DNA of 5,821 nt from Chloroflexi bacterium TMED70. GTDB lineage: Bacteria > Chloroflexota > Dehalococcoidia > Lucifugimonadales > Lucifugimonadaceae. The stretch lies in contig NHDX01000008.1 in NCBI GenBank assembly GCA_002171675.1, positions 74,919 to 80,739 on the forward strand, written 5' to 3'. The translations under genes were made by a program, and so were the position numbers. Of the stretch, positions 1-5,643 are shown piece after piece (position 1 is the stretch's first letter; the number at the start of each line of letters is the position of its first letter). Below the pieces are notes generated by a model that was not told where the DNA came from, searched no databases, and saw only the letters and a list, made by a program, of their open reading frames with translations.

Positions 1-219
1 AATATTTCTGCTGATAAAATAAAAGAATATATTGATACTGGTTATTATAAAGATAAAGCTGGTGGGTATGGCATACAAAATAAAAAATTTGATTTCATAA
101 AATGTTTTTATGGTTGTTATGAAAATATTTTAGGTCTTCCGACTTGTTTAATAAAAAAATTTTTAATAGAACTTGGATTTATTAATAAAATTACATTTTC
201 TGAATGCTTGAAAGTATAA
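1..219 (+). CDS. maf: Maf-like nucleoside triphosphate pyrophosphatase (C-terminal part; 5' end outside window)
   Basis: The frame is open from the first base and ends at TAA 217-219, giving the last 72 residues. The Maf/HAM1-like signature is visible: YKDKAGGYGIQ at residues 16-26 of this fragment (the family's GKAGxYxIQ substrate-binding stretch) and NILGLP at 42-47 (the family's VxGLP near the C-terminus). Maf proteins are usually about 190-200 aa, so roughly the first two thirds lie upstream of the window. Known family role: hydrolysis of non-canonical or modified nucleoside triphosphates to the monophosphate and pyrophosphate in the cytoplasm (house-cleaning), with a historical link to septum formation. 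The stop codon is followed after one base by the tatB start, so the three genes are very likely co-transcribed and translationally coupled. Which nucleotide it prefers cannot be told from this part. Confidence 0.92.
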   Translation, partial: NISADKIKEYIDTGYYKDKAGGYGIQNKKFDFIKCFYGCYENILGLPTCLIKKFLIELGFINKITFSECLKV

Positions 220-220
220 A

Positions 221-502
221 ATGAATATTTTTGGAATAGGCGGATTTGAACTAGTGATGATTATGATCATTGCTTTATTTATTGTAGGGCCTGCAAATTT
301 ATTAGTATTTATAAGAAAAACTAGATTAGTTTATTCAGAATTTAAGAAACAAAGAGATGAACTTATTTCTGCCGTTGAGCAAACTATTGATGTAGATGAT
401 GATATTGAAGAACTCCAAAATCTTAAGGAAAGCTTAAATAACTTATCTGAAAAAACTTCAAAATCAGTTCGTGAGATAAAAAAAGATATAGGAAAAGAAT
501 AA
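221..502 (+). CDS. tatB: Sec-independent translocase subunit TatB (TatA/B family)
   Basis: This 93-aa protein has the TatA/B plan: a short N-terminal segment, one hydrophobic helix (about residues 8-23), a Gly-Pro hinge at 23-24, an amphipathic basic helix (about 26-46), then a long charged coiled-coil tail (about 47-93). Glu10 in GFEL matches the conserved acidic residue of the TatB membrane helix, whereas TatA proteins usually have a Gln or other polar residue there. With the coiled coil and the adjacent tatC, this favours TatB. Known role: TatB with TatC forms the membrane receptor that binds twin-arginine signal peptides of folded proteins. The start ATG follows the maf stop by one base. 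Only a weak purine run (GAAAG, 209-214) lies upstream, so coupling to maf translation is likely. A second TatA is possible but less likely. Confidence 0.85.
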   Translation: MNIFGIGGFELVMIMIIALFIVGPANLLVFIRKTRLVYSEFKKQRDELISAVEQTIDVDDDIEELQNLKESLNNLSEKTSKSVREIKKDIGKE

Positions 503-503
503 T

Positions 504-1352
504 TTGCTAACTGAAGATAAGCCTGTAAATATTTTAGATCATTTTAAAGAGATAAAAAAAAGATTAATAAGATACTTTATTTTTCTAACAATTTTTACTG
601 TTGGTTCTCTGATTTTCTTCAAACAAATAATTCAAATATTTATAGAACCGGCAAATAAAATACTATTAGAAGCAGGAGCTGATGGTCAAATAGTCTTTGG
701 AAGGGTAACAGAAGCCTGGGGAGCCGCAGCAAGAGTTTCTATAATTTTAGGAATATCTTTATCAATCCCTTTTTTACTTGGAGAAATAATTTTCTTTCTT
801 AGGCCTGGTTTGAGAGGTAAGGAAAAACTTTATATTTATTTATTAATTCCTTTATGCTTTATTTTTTTTATTTCTGGAGCTTTTTTTAGCTATTTTTTTG
901 TGATTCCAAGTGCACTTAATTTTCTTATAACATTTGGTGATGATATAGCCCAACCCATGATAAATATTGGACCGTTAACTGCTTTGATGTTTTCTCTAAT
1001 GTTTTGGATGGGAATAATTTTTCAAATCCCCTTGATAATGTTTTTATTGGGGAGATTAGGAATTATTACTCATAAATCATTAAAGAGATTTAGAAGATGG
1101 GTAATTCTTTTAGCTTTTGTATTAGGAGCGATTATAACCCCTACGGTAGACCCTATAACTCAAATAACAGTGGCTTTACCTATGATTCTACTTTATGAAT
1201 TCGGCCTTATTCTTATTAGAATAACGGAGCCTGAAAAGAAAACATTTAGATTTTATATAGGTATTATTTTCTTAATAATAATCGTGGTTGCATTAATGTT
1301 ATCAGCGATAATAGTGAGGTTTGATACGTTTCAAAATCTTATAAAATTTTGA
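504..1352 (+). CDS. tatC: Sec-independent translocase subunit TatC
   Basis: This 282-aa polytopic protein has six predicted membrane helices (about residues 22-42, 74-96, 111-135, 156-184, 198-213, 218-240) and an extra C-terminal hydrophobic stretch at 249-271. Family marks are present: N-terminal LDHFKEIKKRL (His13, Glu16), the cytoplasmic loop FLRPGLRGKEK with Glu107 (E. coli Glu103 position), FQIP in helix 4 (Gln174 where E. coli has Glu170), and ITPTVDP with Asp216. Known role: core of the Tat receptor complex, recognising twin-arginine signal peptides. The start is TTG at 504, chosen because GGAAAAG at 491-497 is correctly spaced and the N-terminus then has normal TatC length. It begins one base after the tatB stop. 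Lys18 stands at the usual first-loop Arg (E. coli Arg17), a conservative change. Confidence 0.97.
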   Translation: MLTEDKPVNILDHFKEIKKRLIRYFIFLTIFTVGSLIFFKQIIQIFIEPANKILLEAGADGQIVFGRVTEAWGAAARVSIILGISLSIPFLLGEIIFFLRPGLRGKEKLYIYLLIPLCFIFFISGAFFSYFFVIPSALNFLITFGDDIAQPMINIGPLTALMFSLMFWMGIIFQIPLIMFLLGRLGIITHKSLKRFRRWVILLAFVLGAIITPTVDPITQITVALPMILLYEFGLILIRITEPEKKTFRFYIGIIFLIIIVVALMLSAIIVRFDTFQNLIKF

Positions 1353-1368
1353 AACTAATCTTTTTTTT
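1328..1368 (+). terminator. Intrinsic terminator of maf-tatB-tatC, overlapping tatC and tatA 3' ends
   Basis: Perfect 10-bp inverted repeat GTTTCAAAAT (1328-1337) / ATTTTGAAAC (1346-1355) with an 8-nt loop, followed by TAATC and eight T (1361-1368). The stem covers the last codons and stop of tatC and the first base of the tatA stop triplet, and the T-run is the Lys-Lys codon run near the end of tatA read on the other strand. The stem is AT-rich, so it may be a weak terminator. There is no T-run on the - strand side, so it should act on + strand transcripts only. Confidence 0.65.
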
Positions 1369-1528
1369 CGTCTTCTTTATCTGATTTGTTTAAGGCTGCT
1401 TTAAACTCACTGATAGCTTGACCAACCCCTTTACCTACTTGAGGAAGTTTACCTACACCAAAAAGAACTAAAATTACTACAACTATAAGAACTAGCTGTA
1501 GTGGTCCTAAATTTTGAATAAATCCCAT
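1355..1528 (-). CDS. tatA: Sec-independent translocase subunit TatA
   Basis: Reading the - strand from ATG 1528-1526 to TAG 1357-1355 gives a 57-aa protein with the complete TatA plan. There is a short periplasmic N-terminus with Gln11 at the polar position of the membrane helix, a hydrophobic helix (residues about 9-22), an FG hinge at 23-24, and an amphipathic helix FGVGKLPQVGKGVGQ...FK (23-43) containing the family's Lys27, Gly32 and Phe42-Lys43. A charged tail ends DEKKD. Known role: TatA oligomerises at the TatBC receptor to open the export path for folded proteins. The gene converges on tatC with two bases between stops, so it must have its own promoter, which I could not place with confidence. 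The Shine-Dalgarno is weak (AAAAAGCAAT before ATG). Confidence 0.93.
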   Translation of the reverse strand: MGFIQNLGPLQLVLIVVVILVLFGVGKLPQVGKGVGQAISEFKAALNKSDKEDEKKD

Positions 1529-1640
1529 ATTGCTTTTTGTTATTTAAGTTTATTTAATACTATCAAATTATTTCAACAGCCATATCTAGTATTGGATAAC
1601 AGCTTTCATTATTAATATCAGCAAATACGATTTCTAGTAT

Positions 1641-1662
1641 AAGTGTCGCAGAAAGTGTCGCA
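1641..1662 (+). repeat. Direct repeat AAGTGTCGCA x2
   Basis: Exact 10-bp direct repeat at 1641-1650 and 1653-1662, start-to-start distance 12 bp. It shares the TGTCNCA core with the pair at 1790-1813. Confidence 0.8.
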
Positions 1663-1789
1663 AATCACTTTTTACCCATATAGCTCTATCATAAATGGTT
1701 ACCAATAGACCCTTAAACCCTTAGTGAAATAGGTCTGTACAGGGCTTATACATGCTCTTAGAGGGCTTCCAGCACCCATATTATATTCA

Positions 1790-1813
1790 TGTCCCACACT
1801 AATGTCACACACT
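1790..1813 (+). repeat. Near-exact direct repeat TGTCMCACACT x2
   Basis: TGTCCCACACT (1790-1800) and TGTCACACACT (1803-1813) differ at one of 11 positions and are 13 bp apart start to start. They have the same orientation and core as the pair at 1641-1662. Confidence 0.75.
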
Positions 1814-1819
1814 TTAAAA

Positions 1820-1857
1820 TAAATACTCGTCTCCTATAAGATTGAGACGAGTATTTA
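1820..1857 (-). terminator. Intrinsic terminator of the large nucleotidase gene
   Basis: A perfect 14-bp stem pairs 1820-1833 with 1844-1857 (core AAATACTCGTCTC / GAGACGAGTATTT) around a 10-nt loop, 27 bases past the stop of the 1079-aa gene. Read on the - strand the stem is followed by a T-rich stretch (TTTTAAAG), as expected for rho-independent termination. On the + strand what follows is not T-rich. A further copy of ACGAGT lies at 1857-1862 and could offer an alternative pairing. Confidence 0.8.
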
Positions 1858-1884
1858 CGAGTCGATGATTTAATTTAAATTCAC

Positions 1885-4800
1885 TTATCTCATTCTGTAC
1901 ACAGATATTGATCCACTAACTTCATTACCAACAACAATTAAAGAATTTCCATTGGCATCTTCAGGAATAAATTCTATACCTTCTGGGCCAATATCACCCT
2001 TGGTGTAAATGTAATCAATAAAGTCAGGAGAAACTGGATTAGTAACATCATAGATCACGAATCCACCCGTTCTTTCCAAGCCGATAAAAGCGTAAATTCT
2101 TCCATCCTTATGGCCTATTGTTGCAGCTTCTGGTTCTGGCCCTTTATCATCACTTCTTCCGTCAAATTCACCTTCGTCATTATTAAATCCATTTCGGTAA
2201 ACCCATGCAGTCATCCTCTCTAAAGCGCTACCTGAATCAAAAATAAGATTTCCTGAAGAACCCCATATTGAAAATGATCTAGCACCATAACTCATTATCT
2301 GGTCTATGTCACCATCACCATCATGATCTCCAGTAGCAGTTGTTGTTTTTAGCCTACCTAAATTTTCTTCAAGTTGAAGAATGCTAGCCATAGGGTAGTG
2401 TTCAGGGTCAAGTTTTAAATCTGCTACCCGAACCTCTTCACTGTACCCATCATAGTCTCTAGCATCCCCTTCGTTAGCTGACACAATAAAGGTATTCCCA
2501 TTTACTTCGAAAGAAGAAAGCATATCTGGTTGATAAGCACCGTGTGTGGGCCAGTTAGTAATAAAGATTTTTCCATCTTTATTGCTAGCGTCAAAACCAT
2601 TTCCTGGAAGTAAATGATCTTTATAACCAAGAGAATAAACGTTTGTTATTGTTGCAGTTTCTAAGTCCACAACTATCATTGCATTATTTTCTTGTGCTAC
2701 AACATAAGCTGTTTTGCTGTCAGGGCTTATGGTTGCATATTCAGGCTCTAAATCTTCAGAAATGTTCGCACCCTTTCCAAAAATTCTTACTCCCTCTTCT
2801 ACTTCATTTGGCACCAATGTTGTAGTATTTAAGTGTGCAGCTTTTACGCCACCTTTCATGTTTATTACACTTATTGACCCAACAGGATCAACACTGTAAT
2901 CATCATTGGGTTGACCTTCGTTAGATACAACTACAAAGTTTCCGTCTGGGCTAAATTTTACTGCATCAGGCAACGCACCAACTTTTACAGTATTTAATTC
3001 ACTCAGCGTTGAAGTATCGTAAAAAGCAACCATACCATCTTTTGTTTCATCTTCAGCTTGTATCGCTAAGGCCATAATTCCATTATGAACATCAACACTG
3101 TTTATTTCCATGCCGAGGTATGAGTAACTAATTTGGTTTTCCAAAACTAATTTTGATGGTTTTGACATATCATACACATCACATGAACCATCCATCGCAT
3201 TAATAGAGAAAAGCCTGCTAGTTATATTGTCATATGCAACAATTTCTGCTGCACTTTCATCATAAACACCTGTTTCAAATGTAGAAATGTGCTTAATGTC
3301 AACATTTAATTTTGTAGATGCAAAGTAATCTAAATCATCTAAAATTACGTTTTGAATTGTATTTCCATACTTATTAGAATCGATTAAGTTATTTAACCCA
3401 TCTGTAATGTAGTTAAATAGCGCTTCTTGGTAACTCACACCTAATTTAATGTATTCTCTTCCTTCCCAAGGATAATCATCTCCACCATTTGCCAAAAAAT
3501 CAATTGTGGCAACGTTAATATTAGGTGCGTTTTCCAAAACAACACCATTTCTAACAAGCCATGTGCCATCTTTTAATTTTACGTCTACAACTCTACTTCC
3601 TTCAGAAATAATATGGCCATCAGGGTCAAGTTCTCTAGCCTTCCCATCAGAATCAATGACTACAGTGACTCCAGAAAGCTGAGCAAACCTTCCGTCAACA
3701 TTTTCAATATTTGAGTAAGCATTTTCAAGTACTTCCTTAAATACTGTTGCAGAAAGATTAGGAATAATTACAACATAATTAGTAAATGGAGACATGTCAT
3801 AAGTCATCTGCTCAGTTATTGGGCCTGGTGGAATAATATTATTATTTCTTATTCCTCCACCATTTTGCAATCCTACATCTGGTGCAGGTGCACCAAAAAC
3901 ATGAGCCAGTCGTGAAGCTTGCCATAATAATGAGTCAGCCTGAAGCCTCCCTTGTCCAGTTTCTGTGGTTCTAATTGTTGATTTTTCTGCATTCAAAGAA
4001 ACTTCAGAAACTGCAATTTGATTGTTTGCAAGATTTTCTAAATACTTTTTCAAAGGTTCTTCTATAGCGCTTTCAAGCTGTTTATCTTTATCGCCTTTAA
4101 CTACAACTGGACCACTTTTTTCATCAATTTTTTCAACTTCACCATCTTCATTGAAGTGAACTATTAATTTGCCCAGGTAGTTGTATTCGTCTGATGTTGT
4201 TACTAGAGGAATATCCTTACCAGTTGAATCTTTATAATACATAGGATAGGTGCCCCAAACATCCTCATCATCTCCAGGGGCTAATTCATCTCCGCTGTTA
4301 GCCAAAATTTCACTACCCCCACCTGCAACATACACATCAACCCCACTTAGCTGATCAATAATTTCTATATCTTCATTTATAGATTGCATGTGGGAAAGGA
4401 CAATTATGTGATTAATTCCCTTTTTCTCCATTTCATCTATTTGGAATTGAATAGAGGCTGCTACATCAGTATTTACAATAACATTTCTAGGGCTTGAAAT
4501 CCTTGGAAGAACATTTGTTACAGCAGAAATTATTCCGACTTGATGATTACCAAGGTTAATAACTTTAGCCGGAGCTATTCTTCCTTGGCTTTCTAGTGAA
4601 GCTAATCTTGGCTCACCAGTAAAATCAAGGTTGGCAGCTAAAAATGTTATATCTTCAGACTGCTCAATTATGTCAGCAGTTATATCTGGCCCGAAATCAA
4701 AATCATGATTTCCTAGTCCTATTGCATCATAATCTAAATAATTTAAAGCTACTGCATCAAACATTTTATCGAATGATTTTCTTGAACTAAAATTAGCTCC

Positions 4801-5124
4801 AGCAAGAATATTGTCGCCGGAAGAAACAAGCATTGAGAAATAATCATTATTAAATGCTTCTTCGCGTTGTTCTTTTAGAATATTTGCAAATCTTGCAATC
4901 CCAAAATACCCTTCTTCATCATCTCCAAGTAATTCTGATTCACCATCATTATTATGTAATAAATACATTTTTAAAGGACCTTGATCCTCAACAATCAAAA
5001 TTTCTTCTTCAACTTCTGAAGTATCATCAGTAGTTTCTTCTAATGAACACGAAATAGAAAAAACAATTAACGAAAAAATGGTAATAAAAAATGGTAATTT
5101 AAACTTTGATCTTAAATTATTCAT
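1885..5124 (-). CDS. Lipoprotein fusing a UshA-type 5'-nucleotidase/metallophosphatase with a choice-of-anchor I beta-propeller
   Basis: This is a 1079-aa exported lipoprotein. A basic N-terminus and hydrophobic stretch (residues 11-25) lead to a relaxed lipobox ending in Cys26, then an acidic linker (27-48). There is no twin arginine, so Sec export is expected. Residues about 50-345 form a calcineurin-like metallophosphatase: LLHNND (Asp60), SSGDN (Asp104), GNHDFDFG (Asn139, His140, Asp143), VLSH (His245), VAGGGSE (268-272). Residues about 370-595 are the 5'-nucleotidase C-terminal substrate domain: NGGGIRNN 421-428, SPFTN 445-449, RFAQLSG 479-485, NGGDDYPW 546-553, YGNTIQNV 586-593. From about 613 to the end is a beta-propeller with KFSPDG, NEGQPNDDY, SANEGDARD, an Asp/Gly-rich loop at 933-941 that looks calcium-binding, GARSFSIW and GPEGIEFIP, as in choice-of-anchor I proteins. 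Likely role: releasing phosphate from nucleotides or other phosphoesters outside the cell; the propeller's role is unknown. AAGGAG (5132-5137) sits 7 nt before ATG. Confidence 0.92.
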   Translation of the reverse strand: MNNLRSKFKLPFFITIFSLIVFSISCSLEETTDDTSEVEEEILIVEDQGPLKMYLLHNNDGESELLGDDEEGYFGIARFANILKEQREEAFNNDYFSMLVSSGDNILAGANFSSRKSFDKMFDAVALNYLDYDAIGLGNHDFDFGPDITADIIEQSEDITFLAANLDFTGEPRLASLESQGRIAPAKVINLGNHQVGIISAVTNVLPRISSPRNVIVNTDVAASIQFQIDEMEKKGINHIIVLSHMQSINEDIEIIDQLSGVDVYVAGGGSEILANSGDELAPGDDEDVWGTYPMYYKDSTGKDIPLVTTSDEYNYLGKLIVHFNEDGEVEKIDEKSGPVVVKGDKDKQLESAIEEPLKKYLENLANNQIAVSEVSLNAEKSTIRTTETGQGRLQADSLLWQASRLAHVFGAPAPDVGLQNGGGIRNNNIIPPGPITEQMTYDMSPFTNYVVIIPNLSATVFKEVLENAYSNIENVDGRFAQLSGVTVVIDSDGKARELDPDGHIISEGSRVVDVKLKDGTWLVRNGVVLENAPNINVATIDFLANGGDDYPWEGREYIKLGVSYQEALFNYITDGLNNLIDSNKYGNTIQNVILDDLDYFASTKLNVDIKHISTFETGVYDESAAEIVAYDNITSRLFSINAMDGSCDVYDMSKPSKLVLENQISYSYLGMEINSVDVHNGIMALAIQAEDETKDGMVAFYDTSTLSELNTVKVGALPDAVKFSPDGNFVVVSNEGQPNDDYSVDPVGSISVINMKGGVKAAHLNTTTLVPNEVEEGVRIFGKGANISEDLEPEYATISPDSKTAYVVAQENNAMIVVDLETATITNVYSLGYKDHLLPGNGFDASNKDGKIFITNWPTHGAYQPDMLSSFEVNGNTFIVSANEGDARDYDGYSEEVRVADLKLDPEHYPMASILQLEENLGRLKTTTATGDHDGDGDIDQIMSYGARSFSIWGSSGNLIFDSGSALERMTAWVYRNGFNNDEGEFDGRSDDKGPEPEAATIGHKDGRIYAFIGLERTGGFVIYDVTNPVSPDFIDYIYTKGDIGPEGIEFIPEDANGNSLIVVGNEVSGSISVYRMR

Positions 5125-5131
5125 TTGAAAA

Positions 5132-5137
5132 CTCCTT
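5132..5137 (-). promoter_or_regulatory. Ribosome binding site of the nucleotidase gene
   Basis: AAGGAG on the - strand, with 7 nt between it and the ATG at 5124-5122. It fixes the start of the 1079-aa protein directly before a good signal peptide. Confidence 0.85.
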
Positions 5138-5186
5138 AATTAGTTCTCAAACAAGAAATAGCCTTAAAATGTAAATGTCAATTGAA

Positions 5187-5214
5187 ATCCTACTTTTATA
5201 CTTTTAGGTGTCAA
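5187..5214 (-). promoter_or_regulatory. Candidate proximal promoter of the nucleotidase gene
   Basis: On the - strand, a consensus -35 TTGACA (5214-5209) and TAGGAT (5192-5187) are separated by 16 bp. The -10 is weak (4 of 6). The -35 lies inside the dyad TGTCAATGACA at 5209-5219, so a protein bound there would cover it. Confidence 0.35.
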
Positions 5215-5219
5215 TGACA
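5209..5219. promoter_or_regulatory. Dyad TGTCA-A-TGACA (putative operator)
   Basis: Perfect 5-bp arms around one base. The dyad overlaps the consensus -35 of the proximal - strand promoter candidate. Confidence 0.5.
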
Positions 5220-5260
5220 ATATACTCTAGTCTTCATGAGGGTTGTTGTGCGTTAAATAT

Positions 5261-5291
5261 TTACAGGCGCATTCTTGTTTACTCCAATAAA
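5261..5291 (-). other. Inverted copy of a translation start region with a three-codon ORF
   Basis: On the - strand, TTTATTGGAGTAAAC (5291-5277) is followed by AAGA and ATG (5272-5270), then CGC CTG TAA: Met-Arg-Leu-stop. The same 15 bases occur on the + strand at 5625-5639, in front of the right-hand lipoprotein ATG. Counting through the ATG, 20 of 22 bases match, and the GGAG-to-ATG spacing (9 nt) is identical. This is either a minimal leader ORF in the nucleotidase transcript or the relic of a lost gene with the same start region. Similarity stops right after the ATG. Confidence 0.55.
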
Positions 5292-5342
5292 CTCAATTGA
5301 CATTTACAGCTTATTTAATTGCAAATACCTAACGCAAAATCT

Positions 5343-5372
5343 ATTAAACACAATTGTCATTATGACAGTCAA
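5343..5372 (-). promoter_or_regulatory. Candidate distal promoter of the nucleotidase gene
   Basis: On the - strand, TTGACT (5372-5367, 5 of 6 to consensus) and TTTAAT (5348-5343, 5 of 6) are separated by 18 bp. The predicted start is near 5336, giving a leader of about 210 nt that contains the three-codon ORF and both arms of the 16-bp inverted repeat. The palindrome TGTCATTATGACA fills most of the spacer. Confidence 0.5.
5355..5367. promoter_or_regulatory. Dyad TGTCAT-T-ATGACA (putative operator)
   Basis: Perfect 6-bp arms around one base. It lies between the -35 and -10 of the distal - strand promoter candidate (sharing one base with the -35), the classic position of a repressor site. Confidence 0.55.
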
Positions 5373-5563
5373 ATTGGCACTTTAAGACTATAATTTTTTT
5401 TTCAGATTTTAAATTTTAAATCGTTGTTGACACATTTGTAATAAAATTTAAACATTTGAAAATCGTTCCTAAATCACTTAAATAATTTTGATATTTTAAG
5501 GTATGTCACTTTCGTAACATATATTTAATCTTTTCTAATTGACTAGCTAAACCTCTTATGACA

Positions 5564-5592
5564 TTGTTATCGGTGTATGACAAAAATATTAT
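5564..5592 (+). promoter_or_regulatory. Candidate promoter of the right-hand lipoprotein gene
   Basis: TTGTTA (5564-5569, 4 of 6) and TATTAT (5587-5592, 5 of 6) with a 17-bp spacer, predicting a start near 5599 and a leader of about 45 nt. TGACA cores sit directly upstream of the -35 (5559-5563) and in the spacer (5578-5582). Confidence 0.5.
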
Positions 5593-5616
5593 AAAAAATA
5601 TTAGGGATCATACACC
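5572..5616. promoter_or_regulatory. Inverted repeat GGTGTATGA / TCATACACC across the promoter
   Basis: Perfect 9-bp arms at 5572-5580 and 5608-5616, with AATATT at 5585-5590 and again at 5597-5602 between them. The left arm falls in the promoter spacer and the right arm just past the predicted start. This suggests a paired operator around the -10 rather than an RNA hairpin, unless transcription begins further upstream. Confidence 0.45.
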
Positions 5617-5643
5617 AAAAACAATTTATTGGAGTAAACGAAA

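Larger units (their letters stand above)
1529..1819. other. Gene-free spacer with RTGTCNCA repeat pairs
   Basis: I see no convincing gene or structural RNA here. The part 1641-1800 is 65/160 GC (41%), clearly above the neighbours. It is bracketed by two pairs of same-orientation octamers fitting RTGTCNCA: 1643-1650 and 1655-1662 (within an exact AAGTGTCGCA repeat, period 12), then 1789-1796 and 1802-1809 (TGTCCCACACT and TGTCACACACT, 10 of 11 identical, period 13). Between them are ACCCTTA twice (1709-1715, 1717-1723) and a weak AGACC/GGTCT dyad. Paired direct repeats on both sides of a core resemble the arm sites of tyrosine-integrase attachment regions, but no integrase or tRNA is present, so this is only a possibility. 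Confidence 0.4.
5170..5308. repeat. 16-bp inverted repeat with 107-bp spacing
   Basis: TGTAAATGTCAATTGA (5170-5185) and its exact complement TCAATTGACATTTACA (5293-5308). Both arms contain one TGTCA/TGACA core. In a - strand transcript begun at the upstream promoter the arms could pair as a long leader hairpin. In DNA they could be two operator copies for looping. Confidence 0.75.
5125..5643. promoter_or_regulatory. Divergent intergenic control region with ten TGTCA half-sites
   Basis: The 519 bp between the two lipoprotein genes are about 25-30% GC and hold no gene of normal size. TGTCA or its complement TGACA occurs at 5176, 5209, 5215, 5298, 5355, 5363, 5428, 5504, 5559 and 5578 (start positions). 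By base composition about one copy would be expected, and I count only about two per kb in the neighbouring coding sequence. Four of the ten form two perfect dyads. Candidate promoters in both directions overlap these sites. A transcription factor with a TGTCA half-site is inferred. The core matches the PhoB half-site, but the 11-bp tandem spacing of Pho boxes is absent, so the regulator is unassigned. Confidence 0.6.

Noticed and set aside
1699..1849. An open - strand frame of about 50 codons in the GC-elevated patch (contains MGAGSPLRACISPV)
   Set aside because: A stop lies just upstream, there is no ribosome binding site, it runs through the terminator hairpin, and I recognise no family.
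2643..2899. Two overlapping + strand open frames of about 60 codons
   Set aside because: Both lie entirely inside the 1079-aa gene on the opposite strand, have no ribosome binding site and encode low-complexity protein.
5367..5402. AGTC/GACT hairpin followed by nine T, resembling a + strand terminator
   Set aside because: The stem is only four pairs plus a bulge, and no + strand gene lies upstream to need it.
5298..5432. Exact 65-bp spacing of three TGACA cores (5298, 5363, 5428)
   Set aside because: The sequence around the three cores is not otherwise similar, so this is likely coincidence.
5176..5582. Classical Pho box (TGTCA tandem, 11-bp spacing)
   Set aside because: No two same-strand cores are 11 bp apart. 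One pair is 33 bp apart, but no intermediate copies are seen, so only the half-site core matches.
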